Below are positions 8,709-16,202 of a stretch of DNA of 64,000 bases, piece by piece. This DNA is from Streptomyces sp. Act143. Its GTDB lineage: Bacteria > Actinomycetota > Actinomycetes > Streptomycetales > Streptomycetaceae. The notes under the pieces were generated by a model. That model searched no databases. It was not told the DNA's origin and was given only the letters and a program-made list of their open reading frames with translations. Every line of letters begins with the position of its first letter. The first letter of the stretch is position 1. The DNA lies in the NCBI RefSeq assembly GCF_003143935.1, contig NZ_QFRX01000001.1:9331403-9395402 (forward strand), in the 5' to 3' direction. The position numbers were made by a program, and so were the translations under genes.

Positions 8709-9137
8709 ATGTCAGATGCGTTCACCACCCGGGTCCTGAACATCACCTCCGGATCGACGGAGCGGGTCGTCGACCTCACCGGCGACTGCGCGGCCTTCCT
8801 GCGCGAGGCCGCGGCCGGCCGCGACGGCCTGCTCAACATCTTCGTCCCGCACGCCACCGCGGGCATCGCCGTCATCGAGACGGGCGCCGGCAGCGACGAC
8901 GACCTCCTCGCCGCCCTGCACACCCTGCTCCCCGCCGACGATCGCTGGCAGCACCGTCACGGCAGCCCCGGCCACGGCCGCGACCACGTCCTGCCCGCCT
9001 TCGTGCCGCCGCACGCGACACTGCCCGTGATCGACGGACAGTTGGAGCTGGGGACCTGGCAGTCGGTGTGCCTGGTCGACACGAACAAGGACAACCCGCG
9101 GCGCCAGGTGCGCCTCACCTTCCTCGCGGGCTCCTGA
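8709..9137 (+). CDS. YjbQ/UPF0047 family protein
   Basis: 142-residue single-domain protein of the YjbQ (UPF0047) family. Conserved segments are VPHATAGIAVIE, the His-rich HRHGSPGHGRDHVLPAF and LELGTWQSVCLVDTN. Some members show weak thiamin-phosphate synthase activity, but the true role is unsettled. The ATG at 8709 gives the usual N-terminus (MSDAFTTRVL). A GGGAGG lies almost against it, so an in-frame ATG nine bases upstream cannot be excluded. Confidence 0.85.
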   Translation: MSDAFTTRVLNITSGSTERVVDLTGDCAAFLREAAAGRDGLLNIFVPHATAGIAVIETGAGSDDDLLAALHTLLPADDRWQHRHGSPGHGRDHVLPAFVPPHATLPVIDGQLELGTWQSVCLVDTNKDNPRRQVRLTFLAGS

Positions 9138-9155
9138 GGCCGTTCCGAAAAGGCT

Positions 9156-9185
9156 TTGAGCGAGGCGGCGACCCGCTGCTACGTT
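9156..9185 (+). promoter_or_regulatory. Promoter of the uORF-GNAT-IF1 unit
   Basis: -35 TTGAGC (9156-9161), 18-nt spacer, -10 TACGTT (9180-9185). The -10 is identical to that of the sulfonate operon promoter. Predicted start is near 9192, giving a leader of about 140 nt before the acetyltransferase ATG. Confidence 0.6.
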
Positions 9186-9224
9186 CACGGCGGACCGTGA
9201 AGTCGTCGTAGGGAGGTGAGCCCC

Positions 9225-9278
9225 GTGAACACAGTCACCCATGGGTGCTCCCTTATCCCGCCACGGTCCTGCGGCTGA
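9225..9278 (+). CDS. 17-codon upstream ORF preceding GNAT/IF-1
   Basis: Starts GTG at 9225 behind a strong Shine-Dalgarno (GGGAGGTGA at 9211-9219) and ends TGA at 9276-9278. The peptide begins MNTVTHGCSLIPP and contains two Cys and two adjacent Pro. It lies wholly in the leader of the acetyltransferase gene. Immediately after its stop comes a 12-bp stem whose 3' arm runs into the next ribosome binding site. A leader peptide role (ribosome stalling or coupling) is inferred; no known leader family is recognised. Confidence 0.6.
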   Translation: MNTVTHGCSLIPPRSCG

Positions 9279-9290
9279 CGTTCGGTGTCG

Positions 9291-9327
9291 CCAGGAGCGC
9301 CTGAGATCGAGGCACTCCTGGGAGGAG
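9291..9327 (+). promoter_or_regulatory. Hairpin abutting and partly masking the GNAT Shine-Dalgarno
   Basis: The arms CCAGGAGCGCCT (9291-9302) and AGGCACTCCTGG (9310-9321) pair over 12 positions with one mismatch around a 7-nt loop. The Shine-Dalgarno GGAGGAG (9321-9327) begins at the last stem base and lies 6 nt before the ATG at 9334. The 5' arm is also complementary over 5 nt (CAGGA) to TCCTG at 9267-9271 inside the uORF, offering an alternative pairing. Confidence 0.6.
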
Positions 9328-9333
9328 ACGCCG

Positions 9334-10125
9334 ATGAACACCACGCCTTTCACTTCCTGCCCGGGCGACGACGCGGTGATGATCACGCGTGTCGCGGAAC
9401 GGCAGTGGCATGCCCTGGACGACGACTTGGTGGTCGGCCGCGGACTTGCCCAACACCGGCCTGACGGACGCCTGTTCGTCACCGTCGACGCCTGGCGCGA
9501 CGCCGCCTTCGACCGGCTGGCCGAGACGATGGTGGCGCATCTGCCGGCGCCGCTGTACACGGTCGTCGACGAGGCCGACGCCGAGTCGGCGGCCGGCTGG
9601 AGGCGGGCCGGCTTCGCGGTCCGGCGCCGCGAGTGGGAGTACGTCGTACCGACCGACCCGCGGGTCACCGGGCTCGAAGCGGTCGAGCCGCCCTCCGGCG
9701 TGACGATCGTGCCCTTCGGGCAGGCGGACGAGGGCCTGCTGCGGGCGGTGGACCGCGCGATCCGTGACGAGGTCGAGGCGAGCGTCGGCTGGGAGTCGAT
9801 GCCCGCGGAGGTCGTTCCCCGCCCCGCCGGCGACACCGTGGTCGATCCGTCGACGTACGCGGTGGCCGCGGCGCCGGACCGCTACCTGGGGCTGATCCGG
9901 GTGGTCCGGGTGAAGCGGCCGCGCATCGGACTGGTCGCGGTCCGGGCCGGAGAGCAGCGCCGGGGCATCGCGCGGGCGCTGCTCTCCCACGCGCTCACCA
10001 CGCTGCACCGCTCCGGGTCCGACGCGGCCTGGACCGAGATCAATGAGTCCAACCACGCGGCCGCCGCCCTGTTCGGGGGCGCCGGCGCCCGGCCGGTGGG
10101 CAGCAACCTGGAGCTGGTCCGATGA
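9334..10125 (+). CDS. GNAT family N-acetyltransferase, coupled to an IF-1 paralogue
   Basis: 263-residue protein with a GNAT domain in its C-terminal half. The acetyl-CoA-binding motif A is visible as LVAVRAGEQRRGIARALLSHAL, followed by the NESNHAAAALFGGAGA segment typical of the family. The N-terminal half resembles a degenerate first GNAT-like domain (YTVVDEADAESAAGWRRAGF), so a tandem fold is possible. The start at 9334 follows GGAGGAG. Its stop overlaps the IF-1 start by 4 nt (ATGA), so both are translated together. Substrate unknown; coupling suggests a translation factor, tRNA, ribosome or antibiotic target. Confidence 0.82.
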   Translation: MNTTPFTSCPGDDAVMITRVAERQWHALDDDLVVGRGLAQHRPDGRLFVTVDAWRDAAFDRLAETMVAHLPAPLYTVVDEADAESAAGWRRAGFAVRRREWEYVVPTDPRVTGLEAVEPPSGVTIVPFGQADEGLLRAVDRAIRDEVEASVGWESMPAEVVPRPAGDTVVDPSTYAVAAAPDRYLGLIRVVRVKRPRIGLVAVRAGEQRRGIARALLSHALTTLHRSGSDAAWTEINESNHAAAALFGGAGARPVGSNLELVR

Positions 10126-10346
10126 CGAAGCACAAGAACGTCATCGAGGTCGAGGGCAGGGTCGTCGAGTGTCTGCGCAGCGCCATGTTCACCGTGGAAC
10201 TGGAGAACGGCCATCAGGTGCTCGCGCACATCAGCGGAAAGATCCGCAAGAACTACATCAAGATCGTGCTGGAGGACCGGGTGCTGGTGGAGCTTCCGCC
10301 GTACGACCTGACACGCGGCCGGATCGTGTTCCGGTACCGCGGCTAG
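10122..10346 (+). CDS. infA: Translation initiation factor IF-1 paralogue
   Basis: 74-residue OB-fold protein that binds the 30S A site during initiation. The IF-1 landmarks are present: EVEGRVVECLRSAMFTVEL, NGHQVLAHISGKIRKNYIKI and YDLTRGRIVFRYRG. It is not in the usual ribosomal protein setting (rpmJ, rpsM, rpsK, rpoA) of housekeeping infA, so it is probably a second copy. Segments such as IKIVLEDRV differ from typical Streptomyces IF-1. ATG overlaps the acetyltransferase stop, so its expression depends on upstream translation and on the leader. Confidence 0.88.
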   Translation: MTKHKNVIEVEGRVVECLRSAMFTVELENGHQVLAHISGKIRKNYIKIVLEDRVLVELPPYDLTRGRIVFRYRG

Positions 10347-10383
10347 GGCCCGGTGGCCGGGGTGTCCCGGTTTCGCCGTCCGC

Positions 10384-10406
10384 TACAATATAGGTAGATC
10401 TACCTA
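10384..10406 (+). promoter_or_regulatory. TetR promoter and perfect 16-bp operator
   Basis: TACAAT (10384-10389) is an ideal -10 hexamer, followed directly by TAGGTAGATCTACCTA (10391-10406), a perfect 16-bp palindrome. The operator covers the expected transcription start, so bound repressor would block initiation. The tetR start is 10 bp further on. Confidence 0.78.
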
Positions 10407-10416
10407 CCTAGTTTGG

Positions 10417-11028
10417 ATGGCGATGAGCGACACCGACGCGAGTACGGGCGGGAGGCCACGCCGGCGTCCCGCCCGGGAGCGGCTGCTGGCGGCAGCGGCC
10501 CGCCGGTTCTACGCCGACGGGGTGGCCGCGACCGGCATCGACACGATCACCGCCGATGCCGGTGTGGCGAAGATGAGCCTGTACAACAACTTCTCCTCCA
10601 AGGCCGAACTGGTCCGCGCCTATCTGGACGCGCGGCACGAGGAATGGTTCGGCTTGTACCGGGCGCGGTTGGAGCAGGCCCACGGGCCGCGTGACGGTGT
10701 GCTGGCGGTCTTCGACGCCTACGCCGATCACGCGGCCTTCGCCTACGAGCACGGGTTCCGCGGCTGCGGTCTGCTCAACGCCGCCGCCGAACTTCCGGCC
10801 GGGGACGAGGGGCGGGCCCTGGTCCGCGCCCACAAGGAGGAGGTCGAGGGGTTGATCGCCGGGCATCTGGAGCACCTGCTGCCCGATCGCCCCGACACCG
10901 CCCACGCCCTGGCCGAGCACCTCTCCTTCCTGCTGGAGGGCGCGATGGCCCGGGCCGGCCTGGAAGGCGACGGCGTGCGCCTCCAGCACGCCCGCTCACT
11001 CGCGGCGGCCCTGCTGGACCGGTTGTGA
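10417..11028 (+). CDS. TetR family transcriptional regulator
   Basis: 203-residue regulator with an N-terminal TetR HTH (about residues 18-65: RERLLAAAARRFYADGV, then TITADAGVAKMSLYNNFSSKAEL) and a helical ligand-binding C-terminus. It is probably autorepressed from the palindrome upstream. The stop overlaps the GTG of the next gene (GTGA), so regulator and EamA transporter form one transcription unit. An alternative ATG lies 6 bases downstream. Confidence 0.92.
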   Translation: MAMSDTDASTGGRPRRRPARERLLAAAARRFYADGVAATGIDTITADAGVAKMSLYNNFSSKAELVRAYLDARHEEWFGLYRARLEQAHGPRDGVLAVFDAYADHAAFAYEHGFRGCGLLNAAAELPAGDEGRALVRAHKEEVEGLIAGHLEHLLPDRPDTAHALAEHLSFLLEGAMARAGLEGDGVRLQHARSLAAALLDRL

Positions 11029-12029
11029 GAGGTGCCGGAGGCGACGGATCCGCCGTGACGGGGGCCCTGTGCGTGCTGGCCGCCTCCGTGCTGTGGGGGA
11101 CGACGGGTACGGCCGCCACCCTGGCCCCGGAGGTGGGCCCGCTCGCCATCGGTGCCGTCGCGATGGGCCTCGGCGGACTCCTCCAGGCCCTCGTCGCCGC
11201 ACCGCAGATCGCCCGCGACGCCGGACGGCTGCGTGCGCGGCGCGGCACGGTGCTCCTCGGCGCGGTCTCGGTGGCGATCTACCCGCCGGCCTTCTACACC
11301 TCGATGCACCTGGCCGGAGTCGCCGTCGGCACCGTGGTCTCCCTCGGCACCGCCCCGCTGGCCTCGGCGGTGATCGAACGCGTCCTGGACCGCCGCCGGC
11401 TCACCCGCCGCTGGATGCTCGCCGCCGTCCTCGGCCTGCTCGGCACCGCGCTGCTGTGCGTCGCCGAGGCCGCCCGCGCCACCGACGCCGGCGGAACGGC
11501 GTCCGTGACGGCCACGCTGCTCGGCATCGGCCTCGGCCTGGTCGCCGCCACGACGTACGCCCTGTACTCCTGGGCCGCACACCGGCTCATCCGGCGCGGG
11601 ATCGCCTCCCGCGCCGCGATGGGCGCCGTGTTCGGGATCGGCGGACTGCTCCTCGTCCCCGTCCTGCTCGCCACCGGTGGCGCGCTCGTCGGCTCCTGGT
11701 CCAACGCGGCGGTCGGCGGCTACCTGGCCGTGGTCCCCATGTTCGCCGGGTACATGCTGTTCGGCTGGGGGCTCGCGCACGTCCCCGCCAGCACCGCCAC
11801 CACGCTGTCCCTGCTCGAACCGGCGGTCGCGGCCGTACTCGCCGTCCTGGTCGTGAACGAGCGGCTCCCCGCCGCCGGTTGGGCCGGTATCGCGTTCGTC
11901 GTCGCCTGCCTCGCCGTCCTCACCGCCCCGGCGCCCGGCGTGCGACGCCGGCAGCGCGGACCGGGCGACGGGGAAGCCGTGCTCCACGGTGCCGCGGCGG
12001 CCCGGCTCGGCGACCGCGGAGCTCAGTAG
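11025..12029 (+). CDS. EamA/DMT family transporter
   Basis: 334-residue drug/metabolite transporter with two EamA repeats and ten predicted membrane helices. Signatures include the N-terminal ASVLWGTTG, the repeat-end TAPLASAVIERVLDRR, and STATTLSLLEPAVAAVLAVLVVNE in repeat two. Translation is coupled to tetR by a GTGA overlap; a GTG at 11055 is an alternative start. It probably exports an amino acid or metabolite that is the TetR ligand. The 3' end overlaps the convergent protease gene by 7 bp. Confidence 0.89.
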   Translation: MRGAGGDGSAVTGALCVLAASVLWGTTGTAATLAPEVGPLAIGAVAMGLGGLLQALVAAPQIARDAGRLRARRGTVLLGAVSVAIYPPAFYTSMHLAGVAVGTVVSLGTAPLASAVIERVLDRRRLTRRWMLAAVLGLLGTALLCVAEAARATDAGGTASVTATLLGIGLGLVAATTYALYSWAAHRLIRRGIASRAAMGAVFGIGGLLLVPVLLATGGALVGSWSNAAVGGYLAVVPMFAGYMLFGWGLAHVPASTATTLSLLEPAVAAVLAVLVVNERLPAAGWAGIAFVVACLAVLTAPAPGVRRRQRGPGDGEAVLHGAAAARLGDRGAQ

Positions 12030-12907
12030 ACCGTCAACCCGTAGGCGTTCAGCGCCTCCTGGACCGGCTGGTAGTAGGTGGTCCCGCCCGTGGTGCAGTC
12101 GCCGGAGCCGCCGGAGAGGATGCCGATGACCTTGTCACCGGCGTAGAGCGGGCCGCCGCTGTCGCCCGGCTCGGCGCAGATGCTGGTCTGGATCAGGCCG
12201 TAGACGATGTCACCGCCGCCGTAGTTGACGGTCGCGTTCAGCGCGGTGACCCGGCCGCAGTGGACGCCGGTGGCCGCTCCGCGGCGGCAGACGCTCTGGC
12301 CGACGTAGGCGGTGGCGGTTCCGGTGACGTCGACGGTGCCGATGGTGCCCGGGTGCGGTACGGCCGCATTGGTGTAGCGGACGACACCGAAGTCGTCGCC
12401 GGGGAAGCTGGTGCCGGTGGTGGGGCCGATCGCCGTTGCCGCCGTGGCGCTCGTGTACCAGGTGGCCGTCCCGTCGGTGCAGTGGCCCGCGGTGATGAAG
12501 TAGTACGTGGCGCCGCTCTGCACGTTGACCCCGGCCGAGCAGCGCCGGGCCGCCGTGTAGATGCCGTCACCGCCGGACAGGAGGGTGCGCAGGCGGCCGT
12601 CGAGCCGTTCGAGGGTGGCGGCGCCGGTGAAACGTCCGGTGGTCTGCCGCAGTCTGGTCAGGTCCCGGTCCGAGACGGAGGCGTCGGCCAGGACCCGCAG
12701 CCGTCCGGTGCCCTCGTCCACGGCCCAGCTCGTCCCGGCGATCCCCAGCGATTCGACGGCGGCGGTCGCGCCGGTCACCGAGGCGTGGCCCGCGGGCGCC
12801 GCTGCGGCGCCGGTGCCGGACCCCGCGAGGGCGGCGAGGACCAGCAGGCCCAGGGCCGCGGCGGACGAGCGTGAGTGTCTGACGATGGTGCGGCGGGATC
12901 TGAACAC
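12023..12907 (-). CDS. Secreted S1 serine protease, streptogrisin/alpha-lytic type
   Basis: 294-residue preproprotease. A signal peptide (about residues 1-37) is followed by a short propeptide and a mature chymotrypsin fold starting near residue 111 (SGGDGIYTAARRCS, close to the streptogrisin A/B N-terminus). The triad is visible: His142 in TAGHC, Asp172 in DDFGVV and Ser250 in GDSGGP. Six Cys fit three disulfides. The propeptide is about 75 residues, shorter than in larger streptogrisins. Role: extracellular protein degradation. Confidence 0.94.
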   Translation of the reverse strand: MFRSRRTIVRHSRSSAAALGLLVLAALAGSGTGAAAAPAGHASVTGATAAVESLGIAGTSWAVDEGTGRLRVLADASVSDRDLTRLRQTTGRFTGAATLERLDGRLRTLLSGGDGIYTAARRCSAGVNVQSGATYYFITAGHCTDGTATWYTSATAATAIGPTTGTSFPGDDFGVVRYTNAAVPHPGTIGTVDVTGTATAYVGQSVCRRGAATGVHCGRVTALNATVNYGGGDIVYGLIQTSICAEPGDSGGPLYAGDKVIGILSGGSGDCTTGGTTYYQPVQEALNAYGLTVY

Positions 12908-12990
12908 CGGAGTCTCCCTGGGGACGGTCGGCCGGGTGGGGAGCGCGTTGCCGGTGTCCCAGTCTGATGGGACCCGTGCGGGGCGGGTAG

Positions 12991-13012
12991 GCCGCCTTCG
13001 GCCGAAGGCGGC
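12991..13012. repeat. Perfect 22-bp palindrome in the 5' leader of the PhnA-like gene
   Basis: GCCGCCTTCGG followed directly by its exact complement CCGAAGGCGGC, ending 16 bp before the ATG at 13029. Outside it, GGTA (12986-12989) and TACC (13017-13020) can extend the pairing. As RNA it forms a stable hairpin with almost no loop; as DNA it could be an operator. It separates the protease and PhnA-like promoters. Confidence 0.75.
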
Positions 13013-13028
13013 TGGTTACCCTGACGGG

Positions 13029-13388
13029 ATGATCGAGAATCCTCCCCCCTGTCCGAAGTGCTCCTGCGAGTACACCTACGAGATGAACGCCCTGGTGGTG
13101 TGCCCCGAGTGCGGCCACGAATGGGTGCCCGCCGAGGGCTCCACCGGTGACGCTGACGGTGACGGCCGGCGGGTCGTCAAGGACTCCGTGGGCAATGTGC
13201 TCCAGGACGGCGACACGGTCGTGGTCGTCAAGGCGCTCAAGGTCAAGGGCAGCCCCTCCGGGATCAAGGCCGGGACCAAGGTGCGCAACATCCGGCTGGT
13301 CGACGGCGTCGACGGGCATGACATCGACTGCAAGGTCGACGGTTTCGGGGCGATGCAGTTGAAGTCGAGCGTGGTGAAGAAGGGCTGA
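13029..13388 (+). CDS. PhnA-like zinc ribbon protein (alkylphosphonate utilisation family)
   Basis: 119-residue protein with an N-terminal zinc ribbon (CPKCSCEYTYEMNALVVCPECGHEW, two Cys-x2-Cys pairs) and a C-terminal PhnA domain (VKDSVGNVLQDGDTVVVVKALKVKG...). The family name comes from E. coli PhnA, which is not phosphonoacetate hydrolase, and its role is unclear. The length is normal. It stands alone here with a 22-bp palindrome just upstream. Confidence 0.9.
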   Translation: MIENPPPCPKCSCEYTYEMNALVVCPECGHEWVPAEGSTGDADGDGRRVVKDSVGNVLQDGDTVVVVKALKVKGSPSGIKAGTKVRNIRLVDGVDGHDIDCKVDGFGAMQLKSSVVKKG

Positions 13389-13443
13389 CACCACGAGCGG
13401 TCCCGCTCGGCGGCGGGGTCGCAGGCGCCGCATCTTGGTGCTT

Positions 13444-13463
13444 AATTGCATAATTTCGCAATT
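13444..13463. promoter_or_regulatory. AT-rich inverted repeat upstream of the PPOX-like/ArsR genes
   Basis: AATTGC-ataatttc-GCAATT, with perfect 6-bp arms, is the most AT-rich stretch in the neighbourhood. It lies 124 bp before the PPOX-like gene, with ArsR just beyond. A role as the ArsR operator is plausible but unproven. Confidence 0.45.
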
Positions 13464-13587
13464 GGTTAGATGCTGTGATGTCTGTGCCCGCAGGTAGCCG
13501 CGGGCACAGCCTGCCTGCCCTCCGGACGGCAGGGCTGCTGCCCCGCGCCGAGTCCCCGTTCCGAACCTCCAGGGAGGAAGCCGTCCG

Positions 13588-13983
13588 ATGAGTACACCCC
13601 CCGCTCTCCTCCGCATGGTCGAGCTCTCCGGCGCGGAGGCGATGTGGCTGCTGGAGGGCGGCGGCCTGGGCCGGCTGGTGCTCGTCCGGCGCGAGCTGAC
13701 CACGGTCCGGCCCGCCCGGCACGTCTGGGAGTACGGCCGTCTGATCATCCGTACGCCGGTCCCGTCCCGGGCGGCTACCTACCAGGTGGACGAGATCCGT
13801 GCCGTACCGGGCACCGGTTGGACGGTGACCGTGAGCGGTCCCGCCGAGGTGATCACCGATCCGCACGAGGCCGCCCACCACCAGCGCGCCCTGCCCGGCT
13901 GGACCCATGGCCCGCACGACACGCTCCTGCGCCTGCACCCCAAGGCGGTCGCCGGGTTCCGGCTCGCCCGCGCGGTGGGGTGA
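13588..13983 (+). CDS. PPOX-type (pyridoxamine 5'-phosphate oxidase-like) FMN/F420-binding family protein
   Basis: 131-residue single-domain protein of the split-barrel PPOX superfamily. Evidence is the N-terminal L-S-G-A-E-A-M-W-L-L-E-G-G-G-L-G-R-L-V pattern, a central strand set, VPGTGWTVTVSGPAEVITDP, and a C-terminal LRLHPKAVAGFRL. This is the common arrangement of Streptomyces PPOX-class proteins with unknown substrates. RBS AGGGAGGAAG is at 13570-13579. The ArsR-type gene follows in the same direction, which suggests redox or metal-linked regulation. Confidence 0.75.
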   Translation: MSTPPALLRMVELSGAEAMWLLEGGGLGRLVLVRRELTTVRPARHVWEYGRLIIRTPVPSRAATYQVDEIRAVPGTGWTVTVSGPAEVITDPHEAAHHQRALPGWTHGPHDTLLRLHPKAVAGFRLARAVG

Positions 13984-14145
13984 GCGGTGGCGGCGCGGCG
14001 CGGGCACCCCGGTTCCGGGACCGGATTCGGTGCTGCCGGAAGGACAGGCGAGGATGGGGGACATGGACGTGACGTGTGGGTCGACGCGAGGGGCCGGGGC
14101 CCGGCCGACGGGGCCGTGCTCCCGTACCGGGGAGGCGACGGCAGG

Positions 14146-14496
14146 GTGAGTACGCCGCTGTACCAACTGAAGGCCGAGTTCTTCAAGACGCTCGGTCATC
14201 CGGCCCGCATCCGGGTCCTGGAGCTGCTCAGCGAGCGTGAGCACGCCGTCGCCGAGATGCTGCCCGAGGTGGGCATCGAGCCCGCCCATCTCTCCCAGCA
14301 GCTGGCCGTGCTGCGGCGGGCCAACCTGGTCGTGACCCGCAAGGAGGGGTCGAACGTGTACTACTCGCTGACCAGCCCGCACGTCGTGGAACTCCTCCGG
14401 GTCGCCCGCACCATCCTCTCCGGGGTCCTGGCCGGCCAGGCCGAGCTGCTCGCCGATCTGCAGGCGGCGCAGGGGGAGGCGAAGCCCCGGGCGTAG
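14146..14496 (+). CDS. ArsR/SmtB-type winged-helix regulator
   Basis: 116-residue regulator. It begins VSTPLYQLKAEFFKTLGHPARIRVLELL, continues with HTH helices (EHAVAEMLPEVGIEPAHLSQQLAVLRRANLV) and a wing (VTRKEGSNVYYSLTSP). The GTG at 14146 is preferred because upstream residues do not fit the family; GGGGAGG at 14129-14135 is its likely RBS. No Cys is visible in the recognition helix, so it is not a classic CxC arsenic sensor. Targets may include its PPOX-like neighbour. Confidence 0.85.
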   Translation: MSTPLYQLKAEFFKTLGHPARIRVLELLSEREHAVAEMLPEVGIEPAHLSQQLAVLRRANLVVTRKEGSNVYYSLTSPHVVELLRVARTILSGVLAGQAELLADLQAAQGEAKPRA

Positions 14497-14561
14497 CGGG
14501 GCCGGGGCGGGAGCGGTGCCGGACGGCCGGCGGGTGCGGCGACGCCGCCGAGGGCACCGCG

Positions 14562-15413
14562 TCACGGAGCGGCGGGGCCGGTGATGAACCGGCCCTCGGA
14601 GTCGTACGGCCAGACATTGGGGACGCAGCCGTGCATGCCCTTGATCTGCTGCATCATCGCGGGGGCCGGCTCCCCCTTGCCGGGGCAGGTGACATGGCCG
14701 TGGTGGAGGAAGTGGCCCACCTCGTGGTTGATGATCAGGGCGCGGTAGGCGGTGACGTCCTCGGCGTAGACGGGGGTCGCCAGCACCCAGCGGTCGAGGT
14801 TGACCATGACCTGGTCGCCGGTGTTGCAGTTGTACCGGCCGCCCGTGTCGAGGCCGCCCCGGCCGCAGACGGCGTCGACGGTCGCGGGGGTGGCGAGGCG
14901 GACCACGAAGTCGGTCGGGCCGTGGGCGACCCGCTGGAACGCCGAGTGCCCGTCGGCGGTCCAGCCGCGGGGATCGCCGAGGATGCGGTCCACCGTCTCG
15001 GCGGTCTCCGCGGCGGACAGGTCGATGTTCTTCTCCACCTCGACCCGGTAGCGCAAGGCCGTCCCCTTGCCGGCCTTCGCGCTCCCGCCGGGTGCGGTGA
15101 CATACGTTCCGGGGCCCTGCCGGGGGAGGGCGGGGGGCTTCGCGGGGGAGGGGGACGTGCGCGGAGCGGGGGTGCCGCTCGGCTTCCTGGCCGGTGGCGG
15201 TGACGTGCGCGTGGCCGGTTCCGCCGGTGAGCTCTCCGACGGCCGGCCCGACGTGTCCGGCTGCGGCCAGGCCAACACCGTGCAGCCGACGGCCCCGAGA
15301 ACGGCCAACGCGGCGAGGCCGAAGGCCGGTTGAACCGTGCGGCGTCGGTCAGGGGTCGTTACGGAACCCCTGCGACGGTGGCTGCTGACGGGTTTTCGCT
15401 TGTGCTTGGTCAC
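14562..15413 (-). CDS. DUF3152 protein, secreted or membrane-anchored putative zinc metalloprotease
   Basis: 283-residue protein with a basic cytosolic N-terminus, one membrane segment (about residues 29-49) and a long Pro/Ser/Thr/Arg-rich linker (about 50-110). The DUF3152 domain follows. The zincin motif HEVGHFLHHGH (His230, Glu231, His234) and Cys pairs are present, so zinc protease activity outside the membrane is plausible. It is divergent from a two-component system, with 96 bp between starts. Confidence 0.85.
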   Translation of the reverse strand: MTKHKRKPVSSHRRRGSVTTPDRRRTVQPAFGLAALAVLGAVGCTVLAWPQPDTSGRPSESSPAEPATRTSPPPARKPSGTPAPRTSPSPAKPPALPRQGPGTYVTAPGGSAKAGKGTALRYRVEVEKNIDLSAAETAETVDRILGDPRGWTADGHSAFQRVAHGPTDFVVRLATPATVDAVCGRGGLDTGGRYNCNTGDQVMVNLDRWVLATPVYAEDVTAYRALIINHEVGHFLHHGHVTCPGKGEPAPAMMQQIKGMHGCVPNVWPYDSEGRFITGPAAP

Positions 15414-15509
15414 GATCGTTTACGTTGTGATCGCAATGTGATCGGACCTGGCTCGTCGGATAACGAAAAGGTAACTCCCGTCCTGGTCGTCCCTGTGGAT
15501 ACTGACCCC

Positions 15510-16202
15510 ATGCCACGTGTGCTGTTGATCGAAGACGACCGCGCCGTCCGCGAGGGCGTCGCGCTGGCGCTGCGCCGTCAGAACCACGACGTCGCCGCCA
15601 CTGCGACGGGGGAGGAGGGGCTGGCGCACCTGCGGTCGTTCCGGCCGGACATCGTGGTCCTCGATCTGATGCTGCCCGGCAAGAGCGGACTCGACGTCTG
15701 CCGCGGGATACGGGCCGTCGACCAGGCGCTGCCGATCATCATGGCCACGGCCCGCGGTGACGAGGTGGACATCGTCATCGGCCTGGAGGCGGGGGCCGAC
15801 GACTACGTCGTCAAACCCGTCACGGCCCGGGTGCTCGACGCCCGCATCCGCGCCGTCCTGCGCCGCGCGGGCGGCACGCCCACCGGTGAAGGCCTTCCGA
15901 AGATCGACACCTATGGGGAACTCTCCGTCGACCGGGCCGGGTTGACGGTCAGACTGGGCGGCGAGCCGATCGCGCTCGCCCCCTCCGAACTGCGGCTGCT
16001 GCTCACCCTCTCCGCCTCGCCGGGCCAGGTCTTCAGCCGGCAGCAACTGCTGGAGGCGGTCTGGGAGCACGACTTCCACGGCGACGCCCGGCTGGTGGAC
16101 GCCTGCGTCAAACGCCTGCGCACCAAGATGTCCGAACCGCCCCGCGCGCCCCGGTACATCCACACGGTCCGCGGTTTCGGCTACCGCTTCGCCGCCCCGT
16201 GA
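15510..16202 (+). CDS. OmpR-family response regulator
   Basis: 230-residue regulator. The receiver has acidic pair EDD, phosphoacceptor Asp52 (IVVLDLMLP), Thr in MATARGDE and Lys in YVVKP. The C-terminal winged helix includes LAPSELRLLLTLSASPGQVFSRQQLLEAVW and VRGFGYRF. It resembles CseB/MtrA-type regulators but the exact orthologue is not identifiable. ATG 15510 gives the classic MPRVLLIEDD start. GTG of the sensor kinase overlaps its stop (GTGA). Confidence 0.93.
   Translation: MPRVLLIEDDRAVREGVALALRRQNHDVAATATGEEGLAHLRSFRPDIVVLDLMLPGKSGLDVCRGIRAVDQALPIIMATARGDEVDIVIGLEAGADDYVVKPVTARVLDARIRAVLRRAGGTPTGEGLPKIDTYGELSVDRAGLTVRLGGEPIALAPSELRLLLTLSASPGQVFSRQQLLEAVWEHDFHGDARLVDACVKRLRTKMSEPPRAPRYIHTVRGFGYRFAAP

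Noticed and set aside
13394..13409. Terminator after the PhnA-like gene
   Set aside because: The CGAGCG/CGCTCG stem is only 6-7 bp with a tiny loop, too weak to call.
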